Assembly (NCBI GenBank): GCA_031268795.1
Contig: JAIRWT010000009.1
Location: 1 to 38,827 of the forward strand
Direction of reading: 5' to 3'
Source of the DNA: Puniceicoccales bacterium
GTDB lineage: Bacteria; Verrucomicrobiota; Verrucomicrobiia; Opitutales; JAIRLM01
DNA: 38,827 nucleotides
The position numbers and the translations under genes were made by a program. Positions within the stretch are counted from its first letter, which is position 1. Each line of letters starts with the position of its first letter. The notes under the pieces are model-generated. The model was given only the letters and a program-made list of their open reading frames with translations. It ran no database searches and was not told the DNA's origin. Positions 1-10,509 of the stretch are shown here, one piece after another.

Positions 1-1431
1 GAAGCGTTTATCTCCGACGTGGCCGGCAACATGAAGGCGGATTCGGATTTCCAGAAAATTATACAAGGCGAACAGGGCGAACAGGGACCACAGGGCGAAA
101 GCGGTGCCGACGGCGAGGATGGCCCAACCGCTTCGGAAGTGGCATCCGAGCTGGCATTAAACGATGAGTTCAAATCCGGCGTCGCCGATGACCTGGCAAA
201 TAATTCCGACTTTCAAATAAAGGTTAAGGGCGAGAAAGGTGATACTGGCGTGCAGGGCATCCAAGGAATTCAGGGCCAAAAAGGTGATACTGGGGCTCCT
301 GGTGCCACCGGTAGAGACGGTGCGTCCGGAGAGGTGCGTATTGTTCACTCGTTCACGGCTTTGCCGCAAATGAATCGCGTATGCCTGAGTCGGAATATAA
401 TGCGCGCCAAGAGGACCTTCATGTTTAAAATGCTGCAGGCCATTGATCGGCGTTCCTGCGACATAAAGGGCAATAACGATCCGTTTGTTTTGGTTTTCGG
501 TGGTTATGAACGTTGCGACGTGGACGACAGTGATTTAGGCAACTCAAGTCACTTTTACGGCGCCTTCCTCGGCGAGGACTGGAGCCGCCACGTATCCAAT
601 AGTTTATATCTTCGCTACGGCTTCGGCATTGGGCAGGTGCGCAGTCAATCCAATTTCTTTGGGCCAATGGCTGAGGATTTTTACGGTGCGACGTGCAAAG
701 AGACGGCGGGAAGTGCCTTTGTTTCCGGCGAATTCTATAATGAAAAACGGCAAAAGATGAATCTGTGCGCCATGGGTGCCATCAACCTTGGCAACAATAA
801 GGTCCGCCGGTATGATGGTAAGCCGGAAAAATTTGATGATGCTTCTTTCCACGGCAAGGTTGCTTTCATGCGCGAAGTATTCCGCCTCAAAGGCGTGCGA
901 ATTAGTCCAAAGGTTGATCTGCGCTACACCTTTTTCCACGCTAATATTTATGCGCTTCCTCCAACAGAGGCGGATCAGCAGCAATTCGAAACATACCTTA
1001 CGGAAATGTTTGATACGGAAACTTTGGCCAATTTTTCTGCGCCGGAGCTTTCCGGTTTATATACGGCTTACGCGCGGGCCCGGGTCGTCCCATCCGTCGA
1101 CAACCACATTGTTGATATGATATTGGGCTTGAGTTTTGAAAAAGAAATGGATGGCAACAAATACGAGATCCGTCCATTTAAACTACAGTGTGACTTTGGG
1201 TGGCAACGACAGGTTATGCGAAAAATGACAAGTATCTTCACGGACTACGGAGGGATTCGAAATACCTTTTCCATGGACATGGGCAATGGGCCAAATGACT
1301 TCTTCACCTGTTCGGGAAGTTTCCGCAAACGGCTGCACTCCCATTGGGAAATTCGCGGCCAATGGTCTGGCACCTGCGGGATAAAATATCGCTGCCACTC
1401 TGCCAATTTATCACTCGGCTACGAATTCTAA
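1..1431 (+). CDS. Collagen-like protein with C-terminal outer-membrane (autotransporter-type) beta-barrel, 5' partial
   Basis: The reading frame is open from the first base, so the gene begins outside the window; the GTG at 19 is only the first possible start inside it. Counting from that GTG, seven Gly-X-Y triplets occupy residues 17-37 and twelve more residues 71-106. They are separated by a spacer whose V-A-x-x-L-x-x-N-x-x-F pattern also occurs before the first block, so the passenger is modular. Residues 107-470 look like a beta-barrel: alternating polar and hydrophobic strands rich in Tyr, Phe and Gly, no long hydrophobic helix, and a final Gly-Tyr-Glu-Phe, the terminal aromatic expected of proteins inserted by BamA. 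The inferred role is a surface-displayed collagen-like stalk carried by its own barrel. The signal peptide would lie upstream and cannot be seen. The autotransporter assignment rests on pattern only. Confidence 0.75.
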   Translation, partial: EAFISDVAGNMKADSDFQKIIQGEQGEQGPQGESGADGEDGPTASEVASELALNDEFKSGVADDLANNSDFQIKVKGEKGDTGVQGIQGIQGQKGDTGAPGATGRDGASGEVRIVHSFTALPQMNRVCLSRNIMRAKRTFMFKMLQAIDRRSCDIKGNNDPFVLVFGGYERCDVDDSDLGNSSHFYGAFLGEDWSRHVSNSLYLRYGFGIGQVRSQSNFFGPMAEDFYGATCKETAGSAFVSGEFYNEKRQKMNLCAMGAINLGNNKVRRYDGKPEKFDDASFHGKVAFMREVFRLKGVRISPKVDLRYTFFHANIYALPPTEADQQQFETYLTEMFDTETLANFSAPELSGLYTAYARARVVPSVDNHIVDMILGLSFEKEMDGNKYEIRPFKLQCDFGWQRQVMRKMTSIFTDYGGIRNTFSMDMGNGPNDFFTCSGSFRKRLHSHWEIRGQWSGTCGIKYRCHSANLSLGYEF

Positions 1432-1453
1432 CGGGTTTAATAAAAGATTAAAT

Positions 1454-1471
1454 TGGGCGTGTTGACGCCAT
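1454..1471 (-). terminator. Possible terminator hairpin after pheT
   Basis: A 5-bp stem (GGCGT/ACGCC, arms 1456-1460 and 1465-1469) with a 4-base loop lies just past the pheT stop. On the minus strand it is followed by a T-rich stretch (CAATTTAATCTTTTATT). The stem is short, so the call is weak. It sits between two convergent genes. Confidence 0.35.
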
Positions 1472-1486
1472 CGGCAATGGGGTAAA

Positions 1487-3931
1487 TTATCCGGCGCGCA
1501 CGGAGAGGTTTTTCGTTTGGGCCACACGGGTAATAATTTCTGAAAAAATATTTTGAATTTCTTCCTCACCGATGGTCCGATCGGCACGTTCCAGGCCAAA
1601 GCGAAGGCCGACGCTTTTTTTTGCATCCGATATGCCATTGCCCTTATAGATGTCAAAGATCCACAGATCCGCCAGGCGAACGGCGGCTGGTAGGGATTTT
1701 TGGATGCATTTTCCGACAGCAATGCGAATGGTTTCCGCTGGCATGGAATCGTCGGCAATCACAGACAAATCACGAGTTACAGATGGAAATGTACTAAAAT
1801 GGCGGAATCCAACGGACGGAGTGATGTGGTTGAAAAATTCCGGTAAAATTAACCATTCTCCCGCCCAAACGAACTTTGAAATGCCAACATCCGCCACCCG
1901 GCGCACATCCAACAAGCCACAATGAAAAATATAAGGAAATTTTGGCAATATACCAAACTGACTGCAATGGCCCCCCTGCCACAGGGGCGCCTCCGTCAGG
2001 AAAAACTGAGAGTTTTTTGGAGCAATTCCCGCAAGAGTTGCGATTTTTTCTCCAATTGCTTTCATGGAGTAAAAATTCGGCGATGGATAGATATCCCATC
2101 CGGGACGCGCCGATTCACCCAGCTGCACCCAAGAAATGGCCAGTGCTTCGTACGCACATTTGTCGCCGTCAAGTGTGACATCCCAGATGCGGCCGATTTC
2201 AAAAAGTTTGATGGGGACATTGCCATTACGTAAATTATGATTGAGTGTTTCCAAAAGCCCAGGCAGCAGACTGAAGCGCAGATGTGATTGATCCTGGTTC
2301 AGTGGATTTTGTAATGCCAAACCGCGCACCTGTTCTCCGGTACTCAATTTTTCCATCTCATTCCCGCTGCGCGTGGAATAGTTATAACACTCGCAAAAGC
2401 CAAGGGCCGTAAGCAATTCCGCCGCCGACCGCTGTAGGCAAAAACTTCCATCATCATCCCGCGCAACCGCTTCCATGCGAACCGGCCGGCAACCGAGCTT
2501 TTCGACGCCATAAAAGCGTATGAACTCTTCAACTAGATCAACCGGAGCGGTTACGTCTGCGGCGCGAAATGAGGGAACAAGTACGGACCATTGACCTTCG
2601 GTATGTCGAACATTAAAGTGTAATCTCTTGAGAGCATGTTCAATGGCGTCATCAGGGACTGGCATGCCAAATTTTTCTCGCACAAAATCTCCATTTAGCG
2701 AAATTTGCGGGCTTTCGAAGGCCTTGTTGAAAGCGCAGGCAACGACAGGTTCCGGGTCAGCCACACCGCCGCAAAGTTCCGTGATCATGCTAACAGCCAG
2801 CCGTGCCGCAGGAAATGCTCCAAGTGGATCCGTTCCGCGGGCAAAGCGCTGAGAAGCATCGGAATGGATGCCCAACTTTCTTGCCGCCCTTTGAATGGAT
2901 TGAGAATTGAATGTGGCGCTTTCAATGACTATATCCACCGATTGATCGTCCACCTCCGCATCCACACTACCCATAACTCCTGCGATTACTAGTGCGCGTT
3001 CATCATCGGCTATGACCATGGTCTCTTCGTCCAACGCGTAGGTCCTGTGGTTCAAGGCAATTATTTTTTCCCCGGGGAATGCCCGACGTATGTGTAGCCG
3101 GCGGCCATGAATTTTTCCCGCATCGAAAGCATGAAGCGGCTGGCCTGAATCCCAGAGAATCCAGTTCGTAATATCAACGACGTTGTTAACGGATCGCAGG
3201 CCAATGCTCTCCAAATCCTTCCGCAGCCAATCGGGACTTTTTTCAATTTTAACGCCGCGGATGGCCCACGCGATAAACTGATGGCAATCACCACTTTCCA
3301 GGCTTAATTGCCGAAGAAGCGAATTTTCGGTAGTGCCGCTTGCTGCGCATTCTTCATATTCCGCGGCTATTGGTAAATCAAAGCGGGCGGCAAGCTCGCG
3401 GGCGATGCCCAAATGACTCATGCAATCTCCACGGTTGGCCGTAATTTCCAAATCTAAAATCGTATCGCCAAAATTTGAAAATAGCATATGCAGAGGTTTT
3501 CCGACGGCGGTGGCCCTAAGAATGAGCAGGCCGTCGTGGTCATTGGAAAGACCCAATTCACGCCCACTGCACAACATTCCATCGGAACGTACTCCGCGGA
3601 AGTCCGTGGCTTGAATGTTTGCCCCATCGGGCATGATACAGCCTGGAAGAGCCACGGGTACGTGATCCCCGGCATGGAAGTTTGTTGCGCCGCAGACAAT
3701 TTGTCTCGGCTGCGCTTCTCCCGCGTCCACCAGGCAAATGCGTAACCGCTCGGCCAATGGGTGTTGGTCGAATGAAACCACCCGACCAACGACCAAAAAT
3801 TGCTGCGGAATCCCAATAAAATTTCGAGATTCCACGTCAATCCCAAGACCCACAAGGGCGTTGCAAATATCGTCAACATTCGCGTCCAATTCGGGCAACC
3901 ATCGACGCAACCACCGCAAACTTACCCTCAT
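1487..3931 (-). CDS. pheT: Phenylalanine--tRNA ligase beta subunit
   Basis: Beta subunit of the alpha2-beta2 phenylalanyl-tRNA synthetase, which charges tRNA-Phe in the cytoplasm. The protein is 814 aa from the ATG at 3931, whose start MRVSLRWLRRWLPEL matches the family's usual MKVSxxWL opening. A TTG at 3970 would add 13 residues and is less likely. In order there are an N-terminal domain, the EMAP-type tRNA-binding domain (about residues 40-150), the B3/B4 editing region, the B5 DNA-binding-like domain, and a C-terminal ferredoxin-fold anticodon-binding domain that contains FPSVTRDLS. The length is normal for the family. The partner gene pheS is not adjacent, although the two usually form an operon, so it must lie elsewhere. 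A tRNA-Val gene lies 68 bp upstream on the same strand. Confidence 0.96.
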   Translation of the reverse strand: MRVSLRWLRRWLPELDANVDDICNALVGLGIDVESRNFIGIPQQFLVVGRVVSFDQHPLAERLRICLVDAGEAQPRQIVCGATNFHAGDHVPVALPGCIMPDGANIQATDFRGVRSDGMLCSGRELGLSNDHDGLLILRATAVGKPLHMLFSNFGDTILDLEITANRGDCMSHLGIARELAARFDLPIAAEYEECAASGTTENSLLRQLSLESGDCHQFIAWAIRGVKIEKSPDWLRKDLESIGLRSVNNVVDITNWILWDSGQPLHAFDAGKIHGRRLHIRRAFPGEKIIALNHRTYALDEETMVIADDERALVIAGVMGSVDAEVDDQSVDIVIESATFNSQSIQRAARKLGIHSDASQRFARGTDPLGAFPAARLAVSMITELCGGVADPEPVVACAFNKAFESPQISLNGDFVREKFGMPVPDDAIEHALKRLHFNVRHTEGQWSVLVPSFRAADVTAPVDLVEEFIRFYGVEKLGCRPVRMEAVARDDDGSFCLQRSAAELLTALGFCECYNYSTRSGNEMEKLSTGEQVRGLALQNPLNQDQSHLRFSLLPGLLETLNHNLRNGNVPIKLFEIGRIWDVTLDGDKCAYEALAISWVQLGESARPGWDIYPSPNFYSMKAIGEKIATLAGIAPKNSQFFLTEAPLWQGGHCSQFGILPKFPYIFHCGLLDVRRVADVGISKFVWAGEWLILPEFFNHITPSVGFRHFSTFPSVTRDLSVIADDSMPAETIRIAVGKCIQKSLPAAVRLADLWIFDIYKGNGISDAKKSVGLRFGLERADRTIGEEEIQNIFSEIITRVAQTKNLSVRAG

Positions 3932-3998
3932 TGGCGCAATTGCTACAAATATACCGACGTGCTTCAACAATTATTTGGAAATCGATACACACCACTAC

Positions 3999-4074
3999 TG
4001 GTGGGCAGCATAGGATTCGAACCTACGACCTACCGGATGTAAACCGGTTGCTCTAACCGCTGAGCTAGCTGCCC
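3999..4074 (-). tRNA. tRNA-Val (anticodon UAC), CCA encoded
   Basis: Read on the minus strand, this 76-nt sequence folds as a cloverleaf: a 7-bp acceptor GGGCAGC/GCTGCCC, D-stem GCTC/GAGC, anticodon stem ACCGG/CCGGT around the loop TTTACAT, and a T-arm with TTCGAAT and one G-U pair. The anticodon is UAC (valine, GUA and GUG codons). The terminal CCA is encoded in the DNA at 3999-4001. It lies between groL and pheT on the same strand. Confidence 0.95.
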
Positions 4075-4184
4075 GCGTCGGAAAATCGGAGCAAGGTGAC
4101 AAACGGTCAATCGTAAATTTTGGCGTTCGACCTCACTTTGCCGCACAATTGGGCCTATAACCCACCCGTGGCTGGAAATATTAG

Positions 4185-4216
4185 GCGTGGACTTTGAAAA
4201 ATTCCAAAGTTCACGC
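4185..4216 (-). terminator. Hairpin downstream of groL, likely terminator
   Basis: Nine bases past the groL stop, a 12-bp stem with one mismatch (minus strand GCGTGAACTTTG pairing with CAAAGTCCACGC) encloses an 8-base loop. It is followed on the minus strand by CTAATATTTCC, which is only moderately T-rich. It probably ends the groSL transcript or protects its 3' end. Confidence 0.55.
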
Positions 4217-4224
4217 TCAGGTGG

Positions 4225-5868
<1,644 letters not shown>

Positions 5869-5891
5869 TTATTGTTAAATTTATATTTTTT

Positions 5892-6206
5892 TTAGGAGAG
5901 AATCGCCAGAATATCATTCTGCCGTATGATGAGGTATTCTATCCCATCAATTTTAATCTCATTGCCGCCATAGCGATTAATAAGTACATGATCACCGATT
6001 TTAACCTCGAAATTTATTTTTTTATCTTTGCAGCAATCGTCCTTGCACTCGCACACATTCCCCGTTCCGAGGGCTATAACCTCAGCCTCCTGGGATTGCT
6101 CCTTTGCCGTGTCCGGGATGACAATTCCGCCCTTGATCTGCTCGGCATCTTTTCGCCGTTTGACCAGCACTCGATCTCCCAATGGTTTAACACTTAATTT
6201 ACTCAT
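5892..6206 (-). CDS. groS: Co-chaperonin GroES (Hsp10) with cysteine-rich loop
   Basis: The 104-aa lid of the GroEL chamber. The core landmarks are present: PLGDRVLVKR at the start, the mobile loop containing KGGIVIPDTAKEQSQEA, and the closing YLIIRQNDILAIL. The ATG at 6206 has a good Shine-Dalgarno sequence (AAAGGAG, about 7 bases upstream). The unusual part is residues about 49-65, where the segment that forms the roof hairpin reads NVCECKDDCCKDKK: four cysteines in a CxCx3CC pattern among charged residues. Ordinary GroES proteins carry a short polar turn there. The gene leads the groSL operon and follows dnaK by 170 bp on the same strand. Confidence 0.96.
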   Translation of the reverse strand: MSKLSVKPLGDRVLVKRRKDAEQIKGGIVIPDTAKEQSQEAEVIALGTGNVCECKDDCCKDKKINFEVKIGDHVLINRYGGNEIKIDGIEYLIIRQNDILAILS

Positions 6207-6281
6207 AACACATCTCCTTTCGGTTAGAAATTCTTAACCCTCAACGGGGGTTGAACCACCTCCTCAGAGGATAACGGCCCC

Positions 6282-6310
6282 CTTATGGGTTCGTTTTTTT
6301 TGTTTGGCAA
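6282..6310 (-). promoter_or_regulatory. Candidate promoter of groSL
   Basis: On the minus strand TTGCCA (6305-6310) and CATAAG (6282-6287) are separated by exactly 17 bp, 76 bp before the groS start. The -35 matches the sigma-70 consensus at 5 of 6 positions, the -10 at 4 of 6. The untranslated leader would include a GAGGAGGTGG stretch (6257-6266) and an AACCC/GGGTT inverted repeat. This is sequence matching only. Confidence 0.35.
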
Positions 6311-6327
6311 ATTTTTTTGAAATTTTT

Positions 6328-6346
6328 CTGGCATCCCAAATGCCAG
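6328..6346 (-). terminator. Stem-loop between dnaK and groS
   Basis: A perfect 7-bp stem, CTGGCAT/ATGCCAG with a 5-base loop, lies 29 bp past the dnaK stop. On the minus strand it is followed by AAAAATTT rather than a run of T, so it is an imperfect terminator. It may instead attenuate or process a dnaK-groSL transcript. Confidence 0.4.
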
Positions 6347-6375
6347 GCCAATTTTCGAATTAACCCATTTCCTGA

Positions 6376-8346
6376 TTAATTTTTGCCATCGACCACCTCA
6401 AAGTCCGCATCGACCACCTTTTCACCGCCGCCCTGGGCAGCACCCGCGCCAGGTGGCGGCGGTGGTGGTTGTGCCCCGGCGACACTTTCTCCGCCCGCCG
6501 GAGAGGATTGGGCGTACATTTTTTGCGTTGCCGCTTGGAATTGTTTCATCAGCGTTTCACGAGCTTGATTCATCTCCTCCGGGGAAGCTTCCGCATTTTC
6601 AAACACTTGCTTAGCCGCATCTAAGGCGCCCTGGATGCCATTGCGATCATCCTCGGAGAATTTATCCTTGAGCTCTTCCAACTGCTTTCCCGTTTGATAG
6701 ATCGTCGAATCCAATTGATTGCGCGCTTCGGCTTTTTCCTTCCGTTCCCTATCAGCCGCCGCGTACAATTCCGCGTCCTTCTGCAGTCGCTCAACTTCTG
6801 ATTTATCCAAACCGGAGCCGCCACTTATGGTAATGGTCTGTTCTTTCCCACTACCCTTGTCCCTAGCAGTTACGTGCAGAATGCCGTTGGAATCAATATC
6901 GAAGGTTACCTCAATCTGTGGAATTCCGCGCGGAGCCATGGGAATGCCCTCTAGGCGAAAATTTCCTAGGCTTTTGTTGTCGCAAGCCATCGACCGTTCT
7001 CCCTGGAGGATGTGAACATCCACGCCGGTTTGGCCGTCTGCATATGTAGTGAAGGTTTGCGTCTTTTTGGTGGGGATTGTGGTATTGCGCTCGATCATGG
7101 GCGTGGAAATTCCGCCCGCCGTTTCGATGCCAAACGTTAGCGGCGTAACATCCAGCAGCAAAATATCTCCAACTCCCGCATCGCCTTGCAACACCCCTCC
7201 CTGTATGGCGGCTCCGATGGCAACCACCTCGTCTGGGTTAACCCCCTGATTTGGTGTCTTCCCGGTGAGCGTTCGTGCAATTTCGATAACCTGCGGGTTT
7301 CGGGTCATACCGCCGACGAGTACCAATTCATTGATGTCGGTAGATTTGATTTTCGCATCACTAAGGCAGGCCTCAAATGGTGGTACGGTACGTTTTACCA
7401 ATGGCTCACAAATTCGCTCCAACTCCGAGCGGGACAACTTAACATTTAAATGCTTTGGCCCAGAGGCGTCTGCTGTAATAAACGGCAAGTTGATGTCCAT
7501 TTCCTGCGTCGAAGAAAGAGCGATTTTGGCCTTTTCCGCCTCCTCCTTGAGCCGCTGCAGAGCCATCGGGTCCATGCGCAGATCAATGCAGGTATCCAGC
7601 TTAAATTGGTCAGCCAGCCATTTGATAATGGCCTCATCCCAGTCGTCGCCACCCAGTTGTGTGTCTCCGTTGGTCGCCCTTACTTCGAAAACGCTATCGC
7701 CGATTTCGAGGATGGAAATGTCGAAGGTGCCACCGCCAAGGTCGTAGACGGCAATTTTTTCCTCCTTCTTCTTATCTAATCCATAGGCGAGCGATGCCGC
7801 CGTAGGCTCATTAATAATACGTAGTACTTCTAATCCGGCGATTTGCCCCGCATCTTTGGTCGCTTGTCGCTGGGAATCATTGAAATATGCTGGCACTGTG
7901 ATGACAGCCTTTGTAACGGACTCGCCCAAATATTTTTCTGCATCCGCCTTTAGCTTGGCAAGGATCATGGAAGAGATCTCCTCCGGAGAAAAGAGCTTTT
8001 TTTCACCGCCAGCATTAACCTCAACCCAGGCGTCGCCGTTTTTTCCAGCGACAACTTTGTAGGGAAATTTTCTCGATTCCTTATCGATTTCTTCCTTTTT
8101 TCTCCCAATAAGCCGCTTGATGGAAAAAATTGTATTTTGAGGATTTGTGATTGCTTGCCGTTTGGCCGCCTGTCCGACCAGACGTTCGCCATTCTTGGCG
8201 AATGCTACAATCGACGGGGTTGTCCGCGCACCCTCCGCATTAGGGATGACCACGGCTTTTCCGCCTTCCATAACTGCCATGCACGAATTTGTTGTACCCA
8301 AATCGATGCCCAAGATTTTCGTACGTTTTGCTTCCCGCGCTGTCAT
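6376..8346 (-). CDS. dnaK: Chaperone DnaK (Hsp70)
   Basis: ATP-dependent cytoplasmic Hsp70. From the ATG at 8346 the protein is 656 aa; a TTG at 8406 would add 20 residues not found in the family. The nucleotide-binding domain (about residues 1-380) has [27 protein letters not shown] and YDLGGGTFD. The substrate domain and helical lid follow. The tail is enriched in Gly and Pro, with six consecutive prolines, and ends [13 protein letters not shown], close to the usual EEVD-like end of DnaK. Neither grpE, dnaJ nor hrcA is nearby. The placement dnaK-groS-groL on one strand joins the two main chaperone systems in a single heat-shock cluster. No Shine-Dalgarno sequence is evident before the ATG. 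Confidence 0.97.
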   Translation of the reverse strand: MTAREAKRTKILGIDLGTTNSCMAVMEGGKAVVIPNAEGARTTPSIVAFAKNGERLVGQAAKRQAITNPQNTIFSIKRLIGRKKEEIDKESRKFPYKVVAGKNGDAWVEVNAGGEKKLFSPEEISSMILAKLKADAEKYLGESVTKAVITVPAYFNDSQRQATKDAGQIAGLEVLRIINEPTAASLAYGLDKKKEEKIAVYDLGGGTFDISILEIGDSVFEVRATNGDTQLGGDDWDEAIIKWLADQFKLDTCIDLRMDPMALQRLKEEAEKAKIALSSTQEMDINLPFITADASGPKHLNVKLSRSELERICEPLVKRTVPPFEACLSDAKIKSTDINELVLVGGMTRNPQVIEIARTLTGKTPNQGVNPDEVVAIGAAIQGGVLQGDAGVGDILLLDVTPLTFGIETAGGISTPMIERNTTIPTKKTQTFTTYADGQTGVDVHILQGERSMACDNKSLGNFRLEGIPMAPRGIPQIEVTFDIDSNGILHVTARDKGSGKEQTITISGGSGLDKSEVERLQKDAELYAAADRERKEKAEARNQLDSTIYQTGKQLEELKDKFSEDDRNGIQGALDAAKQVFENAEASPEEMNQARETLMKQFQAATQKMYAQSSPAGGESVAGAQPPPPPPGAGAAQGGGEKVVDADFEVVDGKN

Positions 8347-8559
8347 AACACCGTTTTTGTAGCAATTTGCTGACCAAATTACCTGTTTTTTTGCCACCGT
8401 ATCCAAAGGGCGTGTTGGTAGCGATTTTACGGGAAATGTTTTGCAAAAATTAGGGAAGAATTTTATTCGATCTGGACCCTTTGCAGTGTCGCATTGACAT
8501 ACGGCGATACACTACTGGTGTGTCATTTTACACAGTTTTTCTCTTCCGAGTAATGAATT

Positions 8560-10281
8560 TTACCCCGATCGCAAAGATGCTTTTTTTCTTGCCACATTTT
8601 CCTCGAACGATGCTCTTTTTTGTCGCAAACTCCCGCGCAATTTTTCCTCCTCTTCTCGTAGTTCGAGACAGGATTTTTCGCCTGCCATCATGCAGATGGC
8701 AGTTGCCGTCTCTTCGGGGCTTGTAGCATCATACTTGGTCCATTCACTCATCCGAACGGCGCAACCATCTTTAATTCCAAACAGCGCAATCCAGGTATCT
8801 CCATTGTCGTCGACCACGTACGCCGTCGGCAATGCAACCTCATAAATAACACCTTGATATTCAATACGCATGATCGTCCACTGAAAGAACACGGAAACGG
8901 TTAAATTTTCAAATTCACCACTTCCATCGGGAACGCTTTTGAAAATTTTTTTCACAGATTCATAGGCCTCTTCGTACCCGACAATAATGTTTAGCCATGT
9001 TGATTCTTCGGGAGAAAAATTTTCCGGTATGGCCGTTCCTTGATCTAATATCGTTTTTTGTGCCATACCACTTTTTCTCAAGCCTAAAGCCATTTCAATG
9101 CTTGAATGAGTTTTAATAAATTCCTGTACCTCGTCCGGTAGTGGCATTTCGGATGCATTTTCGCTGGGAATTTGAACTTCGATATCTTTTTTTGTGCCGT
9201 AAGTTTTTAATAGTCTTATTGCATTTTGAGCGGGAATATTGGCGGCAGTTTCATGTAAACTTTCCCTGACGGCGGCGGCATGCGCATCAACATCTTGGCG
9301 ATAAGCGTTAATTTTCTCTTTCACTGCATTATCCGCGACAAGTGCTGGATCCGTTGGAACATTTTCGGCATTAAAAGATCCGGGCAATGTTTTGTTAACT
9401 TGCTGTGATAGTATCGACCTGCGAGTAGTTTCTTCGCAGAGAAAAATAATTGAATCTTTTTCATATTGCACATTCCGATCATCGGGTTGCCCATCAGTTG
9501 CCGTCAGCATGGCGTGCGTAATTCCACCTGCGTAAGGCTTCGGACTCATGCCAATTGAATCATCCAAGCTGCCCATTAGAAAGTCAATAACAATTCGGAG
9601 TATGAGCAATAGATCGCTGAAGTATTGAGCGATGGCAAAATTGAAATTTTCTTGCCTTTGCAAACGCATAATCGCCTCGATGGCCCGGATGCAGGACCCG
9701 AGAATTTGTGAGAGTGAAAGTTTGCCGATTCCCAAAAGTTTCGCAACAAAGCCGATGAGACTATTGTCATATGTTTTTTTATCATTTGCCCGCGGAGTAA
9801 GGGAGCTTGTCAAGTCGCGGAAGATTTCTTGTATGTTATTTCCCGCCTTTTCAGGTTCTAAACATTCAAAATTAATTTGTTTAAAAAAATTTATTACAAT
9901 GCCGACGCGTATCGCCATTTTCATTCCGGCGGCGATTATGGACGGGAAGTCGAAGATATCCTTTTTTTTGAAATATGTATATATTATCGGTGTCGCAATT
10001 CCAGCTGCCACAAGTAAGGATGCGAAAGAACCAAGTCCCGTGACAAAAGTTATGGTGTATCCAACTATTGGGATGGACCCAATGGGCAATGTGACAAAAA
10101 GGACTCCAAGGGAGGAGAAAAATCCAAGGATAAGAATTGCGGCGGTAAAACACCGCCCTGCGTTTGTGTTAGTTGCGAAACTCCAAAAGAAATCAAGGAA
10201 AATCGGCTTATTCAAAGCAATATTTGCCGGAGGAGTTAAGTTATCTGTCAAACTTTTAGGATATCTCGGTACAAAAACCAC
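8560..10281 (-). CDS. Unrecognised membrane protein with bilobed hydrophobic N-terminal region
   Basis: I do not recognise this 573-aa protein. A short polar lead (residues 1-29) is followed by hydrophobic stretches at about 45-65 and 70-102, separated by a short turn and ending in YFKKK. That bilobed pattern resembles chlamydial inclusion-membrane (Inc) proteins, and a further hydrophobic stretch lies at about 113-133. The remaining 440 residues are soluble and mixed, without a motif I can name. The last 50 residues are charged and coiled-coil-like (repeated Glu-Glu-Glu, Arg and Lys). The start is a GTG at 10281, preceded by AGGGA at short spacing. The gene is isolated between dnaK and lpxI. 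A role as a host-interaction or envelope protein is inference from topology only. Confidence 0.75.
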   Translation of the reverse strand: MVFVPRYPKSLTDNLTPPANIALNKPIFLDFFWSFATNTNAGRCFTAAILILGFFSSLGVLFVTLPIGSIPIVGYTITFVTGLGSFASLLVAAGIATPIIYTYFKKKDIFDFPSIIAAGMKMAIRVGIVINFFKQINFECLEPEKAGNNIQEIFRDLTSSLTPRANDKKTYDNSLIGFVAKLLGIGKLSLSQILGSCIRAIEAIMRLQRQENFNFAIAQYFSDLLLILRIVIDFLMGSLDDSIGMSPKPYAGGITHAMLTATDGQPDDRNVQYEKDSIIFLCEETTRRSILSQQVNKTLPGSFNAENVPTDPALVADNAVKEKINAYRQDVDAHAAAVRESLHETAANIPAQNAIRLLKTYGTKKDIEVQIPSENASEMPLPDEVQEFIKTHSSIEMALGLRKSGMAQKTILDQGTAIPENFSPEESTWLNIIVGYEEAYESVKKIFKSVPDGSGEFENLTVSVFFQWTIMRIEYQGVIYEVALPTAYVVDDNGDTWIALFGIKDGCAVRMSEWTKYDATSPEETATAICMMAGEKSCLELREEEEKLRGSLRQKRASFEENVARKKASLRSG

Positions 10282-10289
10282 TGATCCCT

Positions 10290-10318
10290 ATTGCACTAAA
10301 TTTTAGCAGTTTTGTCAA
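10290..10318 (-). promoter_or_regulatory. Candidate promoter of the membrane protein gene at 8560-10281
   Basis: On the minus strand TTGACA (10313-10318) is followed after 17 bp by TGCAAT (10290-10295). The perfect -35 is attractive, but the -10 ends only 8 bp before the GTG, so the transcript would be nearly leaderless or the true start lies further in. The rest of the 228-bp gap to lpxI holds nothing I recognise. Confidence 0.3.
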
Positions 10319-10509
10319 ACTCCAATCAAAACACGGCATACTAAATTCTTTGCAGAAGTCAAAATAGCGACGCTAAATCTCGTACTCCAAATATGCAAAA
10401 TGCCTCAAAATTAACCTCCACCGATTTCCATTTTTTGCAAATTGATTTTGGCCTTTGCAATATACACAGCTAATCCGACTGACGGCATGCCCAACTTTTG
10501 TTGAGCATT

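Noticed and set aside
604..984. Long antisense ORF inside the collagen/barrel gene
   Set aside because: It is a mirror of the real coding frame, with no family match, no ribosome site and no plausible product.
6257..6266. GAGGAGGTGG/CCACCTCCTC as a 16S rRNA 3' end fragment
   Set aside because: Only the short (anti-)Shine-Dalgarno-like core is present; flanks do not resemble 16S rRNA.
6206..8560. CIRCE (HrcA) operator upstream of groS or dnaK
   Set aside because: I looked for TTAGCACTC-N9-GAGTGCTAA in both leaders and found no acceptable match.
9632..10306. 224-codon plus-strand ORF opposite the membrane protein at 8560-10281
   Set aside because: The minus-strand frame has membrane topology, a start site and more than twice the length; the plus frame is its complement and Lys-rich without domain signals.
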